Shown here: positions 1 to 7,733 of the stretch, piece by piece
Layout of the letters: the number at the start of each line of letters is the position of its first letter
Position numbering within the stretch: the first letter of the stretch is position 1
DNA from: Solirubrobacterales bacterium
GTDB taxonomy: Bacteria; Actinomycetota; Thermoleophilia; Solirubrobacterales; Solirubrobacteraceae
Direction of reading: 5' to 3'
DNA: 12,799 nt
NCBI GenBank assembly: GCA_026392325.1
Contig: JAPLCH010000084.1
Location: forward strand, 1 to 12,799
Position numbers and translations under genes: made by a program
The notes under the pieces: model-generated
Databases searched by the model: none
Told to the model about the DNA's origin: nothing
What the model saw: the letters and a program-made list of their open reading frames with translations, nothing else

Positions 1-1555
1 GCAGTGGCATGAGGTTCGTGTCCGTGGCAGCCGCTTCTGTGAGCGCCACCAGGCAGGCGTCAACGGCCGCGTTGTCACGGTTGGCCTTGCGCGCTTTGAG
101 GCTGTCAACCTGCTTCGTCTCAAGGGCTGGGGCGATCTTGAGGATTTCTGTCTTCGTGTCATCGCCCTCAGTGAACGCATTGACGCCAACAACAACGCGC
201 CGGCCCGATTCAATTTCCTTCTGCAGTTCGAATGAGGCGTCGGCGATCTCCCTCTGTGGGAAGCCTTGCTTGACTGCCTCGACCATTCCGCCGAGTTCGT
301 CAATGCGCCGGAAGTAGTCGTAGGCGAGAGCTTCAATCTCGTCGGTCATCGCCTCAACTGCGTAGGCGCCGCCAAGCGGGTCAATTGTGTTTGCCACTCC
401 GGTTTCCAGAGCGATGATCTGCTGCGTGCGCAGGGCAACGCGAACCGCTTCCTCAGTTGGAAGGGCGAGGGCCTCGTCATAGGAGTTCGTGTGCAGGGAC
501 TGAGTACCGCCCAACACTCCGGCAAGCGCCTCGATCGCTGTGCGGACAATGTTGTTCAACGGCTGCTGGGCTGTCAGCGATACGCCTGCTGTCTGAGTGT
601 GGAAGCGCATCAGCCAGGACTTGGGATCCTTGGCGCCAAACGTTTCTTTCAGCTCACGGGCCCAAATACGGCGGGCGGCGCGGTACTTGGCGATCTCCTC
701 AAAGAAGTCAATCTGTGCGTTGAAGAAGAAAGACAGTCGCGGCGCGAAGTCGTCCACGTCAAGGCCACGGGCAACTGCTTCCTCCACATAGGTAAGGCCG
801 TCCTTGAGGGTGAAAGCGAGCTCCTGGGCTGCAGTCGAACCGGCCTCACGAATGTGGTAGCCGCTGATCGAAACCGGGTGCCAGCGTGGCATTTCAGTTG
901 AGCACCATTCGATCATGTCGCCGACAAGCCGCATGGCTGGGTCAACTGGAAAACACCATTCCTTCTGGGCGATGTACTCCTTCAAGATGTCCGTCTGGAT
1001 CGTCCCGGCAAGTTGAGCTGCCGGAACTCCCTGCTTCTCAGCGGCCGCCACATAGGCGAGCATGATCGCCGCGGGCGCGTTGATTGTCATGGAGACGGAA
1101 ACCTCACCCAATGGAATGCCCTGGAAGAGGCGCTCCATGTCGGCCAGGGAATCAACTGCGACGCCCTCACGCCCAACCTCACCAAGCGAGAGGGGATGGT
1201 CAGAGTCGTGGCCCATCAGTGATGGCATGTCAAAGGCTGTGGAGAGGCCGGTCTGGCCATGCTCAAGCAGGTAGTGGAACCGCTCGTTGGTTTCCTCGGC
1301 GGTCCCAAACCCTGCGAACTGGCGCATTGTCCAGAGGCGACCGCGGTACATCGAGCCGTAAACGCCACGGGTGAACGGGTACTCGCCCGGAAGGCCGATT
1401 GAGGCCTCAGTGTCGGCTGGCAGGTCGGCTGCCGTGTAGAGGGCCGCCACGGGCTCAGCCGAGAGCGTGGTGAACGGAACGTCGCGTTCCTTGGAGGCAG
1501 CAAAGGTCTCCTTGCGCCAACGCTCCAAGTCTTCAGTGAAAGGTGTGACTGCCAT
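1..1555 (-). CDS. icmA: B12-dependent acyl-CoA mutase large subunit, isobutyryl-CoA mutase type (3' end cut by window)
   Basis: This is the catalytic TIM-barrel subunit of the methylmalonyl-CoA mutase superfamily; these enzymes rearrange acyl-CoA carbon skeletons by adenosylcobalamin radical chemistry. The 518 visible residues begin MAVTPFTEDLERW and include RQFAGFGTAEETNERF, SGYHIREAG, FHTQTAGVSLT and LGGTQSLHTN, ending at the NLMPL motif near the barrel's C-terminus. Two substrate-specificity positions stand out. Phe80 (in RQFAGFGT) and Gln197 (in KEYIAQKEW) match isobutyryl-CoA mutase, which has Phe/Gln where methylmalonyl-CoA mutase has Tyr/Arg. The Asp typical of 2-hydroxyisobutyryl-CoA mutase is Ala here (STAFDM). 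So isobutyryl-CoA/butyryl-CoA interconversion is inferred. The B12-binding domain is not visible; it is probably a separate small subunit beyond the left edge. The gene starts 11 bp after the acyl-CoA dehydrogenase and is the fourth gene of the operon. Family certain; substrate moderately sure. Confidence 0.9.
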   Translation of the reverse strand, partial: MAVTPFTEDLERWRKETFAASKERDVPFTTLSAEPVAALYTAADLPADTEASIGLPGEYPFTRGVYGSMYRGRLWTMRQFAGFGTAEETNERFHYLLEHGQTGLSTAFDMPSLMGHDSDHPLSLGEVGREGVAVDSLADMERLFQGIPLGEVSVSMTINAPAAIMLAYVAAAEKQGVPAAQLAGTIQTDILKEYIAQKEWCFPVDPAMRLVGDMIEWCSTEMPRWHPVSISGYHIREAGSTAAQELAFTLKDGLTYVEEAVARGLDVDDFAPRLSFFFNAQIDFFEEIAKYRAARRIWARELKETFGAKDPKSWLMRFHTQTAGVSLTAQQPLNNIVRTAIEALAGVLGGTQSLHTNSYDEALALPTEEAVRVALRTQQIIALETGVANTIDPLGGAYAVEAMTDEIEALAYDYFRRIDELGGMVEAVKQGFPQREIADASFELQKEIESGRRVVVGVNAFTEGDDTKTEILKIAPALETKQVDSLKARKANRDNAAVDACLVALTEAAATDTNLMPL

Positions 1556-1566
1556 TGGCCTTGAGT

Positions 1567-2703
1567 CTACGCGTCCCGCGCAGCGTCACCAAGAATGCCG
1601 CGGGCGATCACAAGCCGCTGGACCTCGCTGGTGCCCTCATAGATCTCGGTGATCTTCGCATCGCGGTAGTAACGCTCCGCGGGCAGGTCTTCCATGTAGC
1701 CGGCACCGCCAAGGATCTGGATTGCTTCACCAGTCTGGAAGCGGGCAACACGGCTGGCAAACAGCTTGGCTTGAGCGCCCTCAATGGTGTGTGGAAGGCC
1801 AGCGTCCTTGAGTCGTGCTGCGCGCAACATCAGCGCGCGGGCGGCCTCAATGTCAGTGCTCATCTCCGCGATCTTGGCCTGGACCTGTCCAAGCCTTGCG
1901 ATCGGACCACCGAACGCCTCACGCTCGCGTGCCCATTCAACTGCCAAATCAAAAGCTCCCTGCGCCAAGCCGGTGGCCTGCGCGGCAATGCCAATCCGGC
2001 CGCCGTCCATCACGCCAAGCGCCACGCGCATGCCGCCACCGGGCTCACCCAGCCGTTCACACTCAACACCCTCAAAGGCAAGGTCCGCAGTGTTTGAGGC
2101 GTGCAGGCCCATCTTCTTCTGCTCGCCGATCACGGTCATGCCCTCTGCCGGGCGGCTGACGATGAAGGCGGAGATCCTGCCGTTGGCCTCTGCGTCCTTG
2201 GCAACAACGACGATCTCCCCGGCATATGACCCGTTCGTAACCCACTGCTTCGTGCCGTAAAGCTTCCCGTCGCGGTACTCGGTCTTGACAGCACCAAGGT
2301 CGCTGCCAGCATGAGATTCAGTCAAGGCGATCGCCGCGAGCCTGTGGCCTTGGGCGAGCGGTGGAACAAGACGCTGGATCTGATCTTCAGTTCCAAAGAG
2401 GAGGATCGGTTGCGTTCCAACTGAGAGATGAACGGAAACGGTTACGGCCAGAGCAGAGTCAACTCGGGCAATTTCGCTGATCACCAATGCTGCCGCAGTA
2501 AACGAGGACCCTGCCCCACCATTCTCAATTGGAACGGGAACGCCCAACAGCCCCAACTCGCCAAGTTCAGTGACAAGCTCCTTGGGGAAACGCTTCTCAC
2601 GATCACGCTCGGAAGCACCAGGGGCGACCTTCTCATCGGCAAAGCGGCGAGCGAGGAGTGGGATCTCCCGCTCCTCGTCAGTCAAACCCAGAATGTTGCT
2701 CAT
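1567..2703 (-). CDS. Acyl-CoA dehydrogenase (short-chain type)
   Basis: A FAD-dependent dehydrogenase of 378 residues, the normal family length, that introduces the alpha,beta double bond into an acyl-CoA and passes electrons to ETF. The N-terminal helical domain is followed by the flavin-loop signature ALTESHAGSD and the C-terminal helical domain (RIGIAAQATGLAQGA). The catalytic base is probably Glu356 in IYEGTSEVQR, as in short- and medium-chain enzymes. The start ATG overlaps the HAD stop codon as ATGA, which implies translational coupling, and an AAGGGA Shine-Dalgarno lies a few bases upstream. It sits between thiolase/HAD and the mutase. Butyryl-CoA or isobutyryl-CoA is therefore a reasonable substrate guess, but specificity cannot be read from the sequence. 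It is clearly diverged from the second dehydrogenase in this window (6242-7390). Confidence 0.93.
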   Translation of the reverse strand: MSNILGLTDEEREIPLLARRFADEKVAPGASERDREKRFPKELVTELGELGLLGVPVPIENGGAGSSFTAAALVISEIARVDSALAVTVSVHLSVGTQPILLFGTEDQIQRLVPPLAQGHRLAAIALTESHAGSDLGAVKTEYRDGKLYGTKQWVTNGSYAGEIVVVAKDAEANGRISAFIVSRPAEGMTVIGEQKKMGLHASNTADLAFEGVECERLGEPGGGMRVALGVMDGGRIGIAAQATGLAQGAFDLAVEWAREREAFGGPIARLGQVQAKIAEMSTDIEAARALMLRAARLKDAGLPHTIEGAQAKLFASRVARFQTGEAIQILGGAGYMEDLPAERYYRDAKITEIYEGTSEVQRLVIARGILGDAARDA

Positions 2704-3461
2704 CGAATGTCCCTTCGGCGGTTCAGCATCGCGGCGACTCCGCCAACAAGTGCAGTGGTCCCAATTGCCCCGCCAAGCGCAAGGCGCCTGCCGATCGTCT
2801 CAAAGGTAAGCACTTGCCAGCCTTCTTCCTTGGCCACGCGGGCAAGCTCCTTGTCCGGGTTGACCGCAACCGGGTGACCAACAGCCCGAAGCATTGGCAG
2901 ATCCGATTCGGAATCCGAATATCCATATGACTGCGAGAGGTCGAATCCCTTCTCTTGAGCCAGCTCGCGCATGGCGTCGGCCTTGCCCTCGCGATAAGTG
3001 AAATGGCCCGTGCTGCGACCCGTGTACCGACCGTCCACAACCTCGGACGAGGTGCCAATCGCACCATCAAAGCCAATGACCCTGGCAAGAGTTGAAGCAA
3101 TTTCCTGTGATGCAGCGGTGCAAATGTAGACAGGACGACCAGCATCCTGGTGCTTCCACGCCTCCTCAAGCATCTGCGGGTAAAGCCGCGGCAGGATGCC
3201 CGACAGAACGTCGGGGGCAAGGCGCTGCAGATCCCTTACCTGGGCTCCCTCGATCTGCTTCGCAATGCTGTCGCGTAACTGGTCAGTCCGCTCATCAGTT
3301 GAGCCGACCAACCTGAAGCGCAGATTCTCAAACGCGAAACTGGCGAGGTCCCTGCGACGGACCAAACCAGCCCGGTATGAGGCTCGACCAAACTCAAAGG
3401 CGGAAGACCCCGCCATCAGGGTCCTGTCCAGATCAAAGAACGCCGCGGCGCGGCCCGTCAT
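2700..3461 (-). CDS. HAD-superfamily IB phosphatase with C-terminal hydrophobic segment
   Basis: A 253-residue haloacid-dehalogenase-type hydrolase of the SerB-like IB group. Motif I is FFDLDRTL with nucleophile Asp10 and acid/base Asp12. Motif II is VYICTAAS (Thr115). The Lys is Lys160 in REGKADAM, and motif III is YSDSESDLPML (Asp183, Asp187). All catalytic residues are present, so it should be an active phosphomonoesterase. Residues about 226-246 (LALGGAIGTTALVGGVAAML) are hydrophobic and are followed by NRRR, so the protein may be anchored by a single C-terminal helix. The gene begins 9 bp after the thiolase stop and its own stop overlaps the acyl-CoA dehydrogenase start (ATGA), placing it firmly inside the acyl-CoA operon. 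The substrate is unknown. Relatives of this subgroup often occur with lipid acyltransferases, but none adjoins it here. Confidence 0.9.
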   Translation of the reverse strand: MTGRAAAFFDLDRTLMAGSSAFEFGRASYRAGLVRRRDLASFAFENLRFRLVGSTDERTDQLRDSIAKQIEGAQVRDLQRLAPDVLSGILPRLYPQMLEEAWKHQDAGRPVYICTAASQEIASTLARVIGFDGAIGTSSEVVDGRYTGRSTGHFTYREGKADAMRELAQEKGFDLSQSYGYSDSESDLPMLRAVGHPVAVNPDKELARVAKEEGWQVLTFETIGRRLALGGAIGTTALVGGVAAMLNRRRDIR

Positions 3462-3470
3462 GCCGTGTAC

Positions 3471-4649
3471 CTAGGGAACCCGGATGATGATTGCGTCACC
3501 CTGACCGCCACCGGAGCAGATTGCTGCAACTCCAAGTCCGCCACCGCGACGCTTGAGCTCAAGTGCGAGCGCGCCAATGATGCGGGCGCCGGAAGCACCA
3601 ATCGGATGACCGAGAGCGACGGCTCCGCCATTCGGATTCACCTTTGACTCATCAAGATCAAGCATCTTGATGGTGTTCAGCGTGACTGAAGCGAAAGCCT
3701 CGTTGATCTCCCACACGTCAATGTCAGCAACAGTAAGTCCGGCTCGCTCAAGAGCCTTCTGTGAGGCAAGGCCAGGAGTGGTTGCCAAGTATGGGAAGTC
3801 GTTTGCGATCTGCGCGTGACCGACGATCTCCGCGATTGGAGTCTTGCCGTTCGCTGCAGCCCATTCCTCAGAAGCAAGAACCAGTGCGCCACCACCATCG
3901 TTTACTCCGGGAGCGTTGCCAGCGGTATGGCTTCCGTCCTTGACGAAGATTGGGGCAAGGCCAGAGAGACGCTCAAGCGTCGTGTCGGCACGTGGACCCT
4001 CATCCGTGTCAACAACCGTGTCGCCCTTCTTGGAGCTGATTGTCACAGGGACGATTTCCTCTGCCATGCGGCCTGCCTCGATCGAAGCAAGGGCAAGCTC
4101 GTGGCTGCGCAAGGACCAACGGTCCATCTCTGCGCGCTCAAGGCCAAGCTCTGCGGAAGTCTCACTGGCTTCCTGGGCCATGTGCTTGCCGCTGAAAGCG
4201 TTCGTAAGACCATCAAGGATCATTGCGTCCTTGGCCTTCACGTCACCCATGCGGAATCCCTGACGGGCACCCGGAAGAAGGTAAGGAGCGTTAGTCATGG
4301 ACTCCATGCCGCCACCGACGCCAACTTCAATGTCACCGCAGCGGATGTAAGAGTCAAGAATTGCAACGGCGCGGAGGCCTGAAGCACAAACCTTGTTGAT
4401 CGTCTCGGAGGTGACTTCCTTCGGAATGCCACCGTTGATCTGGGCCTGACGGGATGGAATCTGTCCCTGTCCTGCTTGGAGAACGGTGCCCATGACGACA
4501 TGGTCAACCTGGTCGCCGGAAACGCCAGCGCGCTCAAGTGCGCCTGCAATCGCGGCGCCGCCAAGCTCAACTGCTGTGAGCGAACCGAGGCCACCTGAAA
4601 GTCGGCCGATTGGAGTGCGTGCTGATGAAAGAATTACGGTCTTGGGCAT
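3471..4649 (-). CDS. Acetyl-CoA acetyltransferase (thiolase II family)
   Basis: A 392-residue thiolase matching biosynthetic/degradative acetoacetyl-CoA thiolases along its whole length. The nucleophile is Cys88 in INKVCASGLRA, with His348 in GHPIGASGAR and the second Cys378 in CSGGGQGDA. These positions match the Zoogloea thiolase almost exactly. NEAF and GGGMESM are also present. It either cleaves acetoacetyl-CoA (or 3-ketoacyl-CoA) with CoA to acetyl-CoA, or condenses two acetyl-CoA in reverse. It is the first gene of the minus-strand operon. A GAGGAG Shine-Dalgarno lies about 11 bp before ATG, and a -35/-10 promoter is seen at 4683-4711. The downstream HAD gene follows after 9 bp. In this context it would catalyse the last step of butyryl-CoA oxidation (inference). 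Confidence 0.96.
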   Translation of the reverse strand: MPKTVILSSARTPIGRLSGGLGSLTAVELGGAAIAGALERAGVSGDQVDHVVMGTVLQAGQGQIPSRQAQINGGIPKEVTSETINKVCASGLRAVAILDSYIRCGDIEVGVGGGMESMTNAPYLLPGARQGFRMGDVKAKDAMILDGLTNAFSGKHMAQEASETSAELGLERAEMDRWSLRSHELALASIEAGRMAEEIVPVTISSKKGDTVVDTDEGPRADTTLERLSGLAPIFVKDGSHTAGNAPGVNDGGGALVLASEEWAAANGKTPIAEIVGHAQIANDFPYLATTPGLASQKALERAGLTVADIDVWEINEAFASVTLNTIKMLDLDESKVNPNGGAVALGHPIGASGARIIGALALELKRRGGGLGVAAICSGGGQGDAIIIRVP

Positions 4650-4682
4650 GAAGTCAATGTCTCCTCTTGAGGGGGTGGCAGG

Positions 4683-4711
4683 ATGCTAGCGGGCTTGCGC
4701 CGCGTTGTGAC
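4683..4711 (-). promoter_or_regulatory. Candidate sigma-70-type promoter for the thiolase-mutase operon
   Basis: On the minus strand a -35-like GTCACA (4711-4706; four of six matches to TTGACA) and a -10 TAGCAT (4688-4683; fits TANNNT) are separated by exactly 17 bp. Transcription would start near 4676, leaving a leader of about 27 nt that contains the GAGGAG ribosome-binding site. It overlaps the upstream region of the divergent aminopeptidase operon, so shared regulation is possible. Predicted by eye only. Confidence 0.45.
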
Positions 4712-4763
4712 TCTGAACGGCACGAATGGCCACACTGGTCACCACTCAACAGGGCAGCGGCTG

Positions 4764-4776
4764 TAGGGTCACGACC
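4764..4776 (+). promoter_or_regulatory. Candidate -10 box for leaderless transcription of the aminopeptidase gene
   Basis: TAGGGT (4764-4769) fits the actinobacterial -10 consensus TANNNT and is followed by 7 nt before the ATG at 4777. Transcription would then begin at or next to the start codon, and there is no convincing Shine-Dalgarno. No clear -35 box was found. This spacing supports 4777 rather than the in-frame ATG at 4726 as the true start. Confidence 0.4.
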
Positions 4777-6228
4777 ATGCCTACACAAGTCTCAGCAACC
4801 ACCAGCTTCCCGACCGAAACCGACGCGGACACAATCGCCATCCCCGTATTTGACGGTGAGGGCATCGCTCATGACTTTGAGGACGGCCACCTCGGCAACC
4901 TCGTGGAGCGGGGCGAAGCCAAGACCAGTGTCGGCTCCACAGCCGTAACTCACGCCGGAGACTTGCGTTTCATCGTCTACGGACTTGGCAAGCGCGACGA
5001 CGTTGATGGCGAGAAGGCACGCCGTGCAGCCGCAGCGGTTGAGACTCGCGCCCGCAGCTTGGGCGCTGTGAAGCTTGCGATTGAGATCCCCCACCATGCA
5101 ACTGACGAGGTTGTTGAAGGCCTGACCGAAGGCGTGATCCTCTCCACCTACCGCTGGGACACTCGCAAGGGCGCTGACTCAGACCGCCGTGAGCCAGTCG
5201 CCGAAGTGCTCTTGAGCGACCACGATGATCGCTCAGTTCCAGTCGCACGCGGCGTACTCCTCGCAACCGCACAGAACCGTGCGCGCGACCTGCAGAACTC
5301 GCCACCCAATGAGATGACCCCTGACGCACTTGCAGCACGCGCCAAGGAAATTGCAGACTCCAGCGAACACGCAACGCTTGAAACTCTTGATCGCCAACAG
5401 CTGATCGAAGCTGGCTGTGGAGCATTCGCAGCAGTCGCACAAGGCACTGAGCGTGAGCCACGGATGATCGTCATCAAGTGGAACCCGCCAGGCACAACCG
5501 CAGAGCCACTCGCCCTGGTAGGCAAGGCAGTGACCTTTGACAGCGGCGGAATTTCCATCAAGCCAAGCGTTGGCATGGAAGGCATGAAGTTCGACATGTC
5601 CGGTGGCGCCGCAGTCCTTGAGGCAACAGCCGCGATCATTGAACTTGGTGTCAACGTCCCCGTGATCGCCGTCGTTGGAGCAACGGAAAACCTGCCCTCA
5701 GGCAGCGCGATGCGCCCAAGCGACATCGTCACCGCATCCGACGGAACCACAATTGAGATTGACAACACGGACGCGGAAGGCCGCCTCGTGCTCGCCGACT
5801 GCCTTGTCAAGGCAAAGGCGGAAGGCGCCAAGCGGATCGTTGACCTTGCAACCCGCACCGGAGCGATGGACATCGCGCTCGGGCCGGCGTATGCGGGCCT
5901 GTTCTCAAACAACGACGAGTGGGCCGCAACCCTTATGGCCGCCTCCGACGGAAGCGGCGAACCCCTCTGGCGCATGCCGCTCCACCCCTCCTATCGGAAG
6001 ATGATTGACGGCGTGTACGCCGACATCCGCAACACGGCAAGCAAGCGTGTCGCAGGAGCATCCACCGCAGCCGAGTTCCTCCACCACTTCGCCGGGGATG
6101 AAATCCCTTGGGCTCACCTTGACATTGCCGGTGTAGCCGACGACGTTGACCTGCCCTATGCCAAGAAGGGCGGTGCCGGGTTCGGTGTCCGCCTGCTCGT
6201 AACCCTCGCCGAGTCACTCGCTTCCTGA
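4777..6228 (+). CDS. pepA: Leucyl aminopeptidase, M17 family
   Basis: A 483-residue cytosolic di-metal aminopeptidase that removes N-terminal residues from peptides, probably for peptide turnover. The variable N-terminal macro-like domain is followed by the M17 catalytic domain. Metal and catalytic residues are all present: Lys250 and Asp255 (GKAVTFDSGG), Lys262, Asp273 (KFDMSGG), Asp332, Glu334 and Arg336 in NTDAEGRL. Each lies exactly 20 residues before its E. coli PepA counterpart (Lys270, Asp275, Lys282, Asp293, Asp352, Glu354, Arg356). The usual DLATLTGA reads DLATRTGA. Start 4777 is preferred because MPTQVS... directly follows a TANNNT box. An in-frame ATG at 4726 would add 17 residues that look non-coding. 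It forms an operon with the following acyl-CoA dehydrogenase (13-bp gap). Confidence 0.95.
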   Translation: MPTQVSATTSFPTETDADTIAIPVFDGEGIAHDFEDGHLGNLVERGEAKTSVGSTAVTHAGDLRFIVYGLGKRDDVDGEKARRAAAAVETRARSLGAVKLAIEIPHHATDEVVEGLTEGVILSTYRWDTRKGADSDRREPVAEVLLSDHDDRSVPVARGVLLATAQNRARDLQNSPPNEMTPDALAARAKEIADSSEHATLETLDRQQLIEAGCGAFAAVAQGTEREPRMIVIKWNPPGTTAEPLALVGKAVTFDSGGISIKPSVGMEGMKFDMSGGAAVLEATAAIIELGVNVPVIAVVGATENLPSGSAMRPSDIVTASDGTTIEIDNTDAEGRLVLADCLVKAKAEGAKRIVDLATRTGAMDIALGPAYAGLFSNNDEWAATLMAASDGSGEPLWRMPLHPSYRKMIDGVYADIRNTASKRVAGASTAAEFLHHFAGDEIPWAHLDIAGVADDVDLPYAKKGGAGFGVRLLVTLAESLAS

Positions 6229-6241
6229 AAGGAATCCCCCG

Positions 6242-7390
6242 ATGAACTTTGACCTGTCAGATGAACACAAGGCACTGCGCGACTCCGTAAGAGATTTCGC
6301 CCTCAATGAAGTAGCCCCCATTGCCGAAGCGATCGACCACGAAAAGCGCTTTCCGCTCGAAGTCGTCAAGAAGATGGGCGAACTTGGCTGGATGGGAATC
6401 CCGTTCCCAGAGGAAGTCGGTGGAGCCGGCGGTGACGCACTCGGCTACGCACTTGCAGTTGAGGAGCTCACGCGCATTGACTCAAGCGTCGCGATCACAC
6501 TCTGCGCACACACCTCGCTTGGCACCCAGCCCATCTACCTGTTTGGCAGTGACGAGCAAAAGGCCGAATGGCTGCCACGCCTGACATCAGGAGAAATCCT
6601 CGGAGCCTTTGGCCTGACCGAACCAGAAGCTGGCTCCGACGCGGGCAATACCCAAACGCGCGCATCGCTTGAAAACGGCCAGTGGACGATCAATGGCACC
6701 AAGCAGTTCATCACCAACGCGGGAACTGAAATCTCCGGTCTTGTCGCAATCACTGCTGTAACCGGTGAGGACGCGAACGGCCGCAAGGAGATCAGCAACA
6801 TCCTTGTCCCCAACGGAACACCCGGCTATGAACAGGGCAAGCAGTACGGAAAGATCGGCTGGCACGCCTCCGACACTCGACCGCTCACCTTCACCGACTG
6901 CGTCGTGCCGGAAGAGAACCTTCTCGGCCCACGCGGAGCCGGCTTCAAACAGTTCCTCCACATCCTCGACATTGGTCGCATTGGCGTCGCCGCCATGGGC
7001 GTTGGGCTTGCCCAGGGAGCCCTTGACCTTGCAATCGCCTACGCAAACGAGCGTGTTGCATTCGGACAGAAGATCGGCAAGTTCCAGGCGATCCAAGCGA
7101 AGATCGCGAACATCTCATCCGAGCTCGAAGGCGCTCGCCTCCTTACCTACAAGGCAGCCATGGAAAAGGATGCGGGCCTCGACTTCTCGCTCACCGCAGC
7201 ACAGGCCAAGCTGAAGACAGGTCGCCTCGCAGTCTGGGCAGCTGAGGAAGCCGTGCAGATTCATGGCGGCTACGGCTGGATTGACGAATACGCAATCTCA
7301 CGCCTCTACCGCGACGCGAAGATCCTCACCATTGGTGAAGGGACTGACGAAGTTCAACAGATGGTCATCGCTCGCAAGCTGGGCTGCTGA
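6242..7390 (+). CDS. Acyl-CoA dehydrogenase
   Basis: A 382-residue FAD-dependent acyl-CoA dehydrogenase, full length for the family. It shows the flavin-binding signature FGLTEPEAGSDAGNT, the middle beta-domain ending in KIGWHASDTRPL, the helix-bundle segment RIGVAAMGVGLAQGALD, and IHGGYGWIDEY. The likely catalytic base is Glu366 in IGEGTDEVQQMVIAR. Electron transfer would be to ETF. An AAAGGA Shine-Dalgarno sits 9 bp before ATG, just after the aminopeptidase stop, and the 13-bp gap indicates co-transcription. It is a paralogue of the dehydrogenase at 1567-2703 and lies in a different operon, so the two probably differ in substrate or regulation. The substrate cannot be read from sequence. 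The A-type repeat array begins 34 bp after its stop codon. Confidence 0.95.
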   Translation: MNFDLSDEHKALRDSVRDFALNEVAPIAEAIDHEKRFPLEVVKKMGELGWMGIPFPEEVGGAGGDALGYALAVEELTRIDSSVAITLCAHTSLGTQPIYLFGSDEQKAEWLPRLTSGEILGAFGLTEPEAGSDAGNTQTRASLENGQWTINGTKQFITNAGTEISGLVAITAVTGEDANGRKEISNILVPNGTPGYEQGKQYGKIGWHASDTRPLTFTDCVVPEENLLGPRGAGFKQFLHILDIGRIGVAAMGVGLAQGALDLAIAYANERVAFGQKIGKFQAIQAKIANISSELEGARLLTYKAAMEKDAGLDFSLTAAQAKLKTGRLAVWAAEEAVQIHGGYGWIDEYAISRLYRDAKILTIGEGTDEVQQMVIARKLGC

Positions 7391-7424
7391 CGCATTTAGG
7401 TTGGGGCGGTTTGTGGTGCCGAAG

Positions 7425-7576
7425 TTGGCTGGCTGGCCCGGCGTGGCTGTCTTCAGCAGAGCCTGAAGACAGCAGGCACTGCCGGTCTGAACAGACCTGA
7501 CTTTGTCCCAACAGCGCCCGCCCTCACGCAAAGGGAGGGTCGCCCAGCTCGGCTCGCTCTTCTAGTACAACGACAC
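7425..7576. repeat. Repeat module A1
   Basis: 152 bp. It begins with TTGGCTGGCTGGCCC and ends with TAGTACAACGACAC. An 11-bp perfect inverted repeat (GCTGTCTTCAG at 7446-7456, CTGAAGACAGC at 7463-7473; 6-nt loop) is followed by a small hairpin GGTCT-GAAC-AGACC (7484-7497). A third, CCCGCCCT...AGGGAGGG, spans 7517-7539. The first 70 bp and the last 45 bp nearly match A3. A 33-bp central block (7499-7531) differs at about half its positions. No U-tract follows the hairpins, so it is not a classical terminator, though it could act as one after the upstream operon. Confidence 0.85.
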
Positions 7577-7579
7577 GAC

Positions 7580-7731
7580 TTGGCTGGCTGGCCCGGCGTG
7601 ACTGTCTTCAGCAGAGCCCGAAGACAGCAGGCACTGCCGGTCTGAACAGACCTAAATCGGGCTGAACAACACCCACCCTGAACTAAGGGGAGGGTCGCCC
7701 AGCCCGGCTCGCTCTTCTAGTACAACGACAC
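7580..7731. repeat. Repeat module A2
   Basis: 152 bp, starting 3 bp after A1 in the same orientation. It differs from A3 (8952-9100) at about 6 of 149 positions. The first hairpin keeps an 8-bp core (CTGTCTTC/GAAGACAG) but two changes weaken it. The ACCC-CCCT / AGGG-GGGT hairpin (7671-7695) is kept. Same start and end motifs as A1. Non-coding. Confidence 0.85.
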
Positions 7732-7733
7732 CG

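Noticed and set aside
4726..4776. Upstream ATG start for the aminopeptidase
   Set aside because: The 17 added residues do not resemble the family and the TANNNT box would lie inside the gene.
4970..5975. Long minus-strand open frames opposite the aminopeptidase
   Set aside because: They overlap a gene with complete M17 catalytic motifs. GC-rich codon use leaves antisense frames open by chance.
7446..7473. Rho-independent terminator after the second acyl-CoA dehydrogenase
   Set aside because: The hairpin is strong but has no U-tract, and the same hairpin recurs inside each A module. Described as part of the repeat instead.
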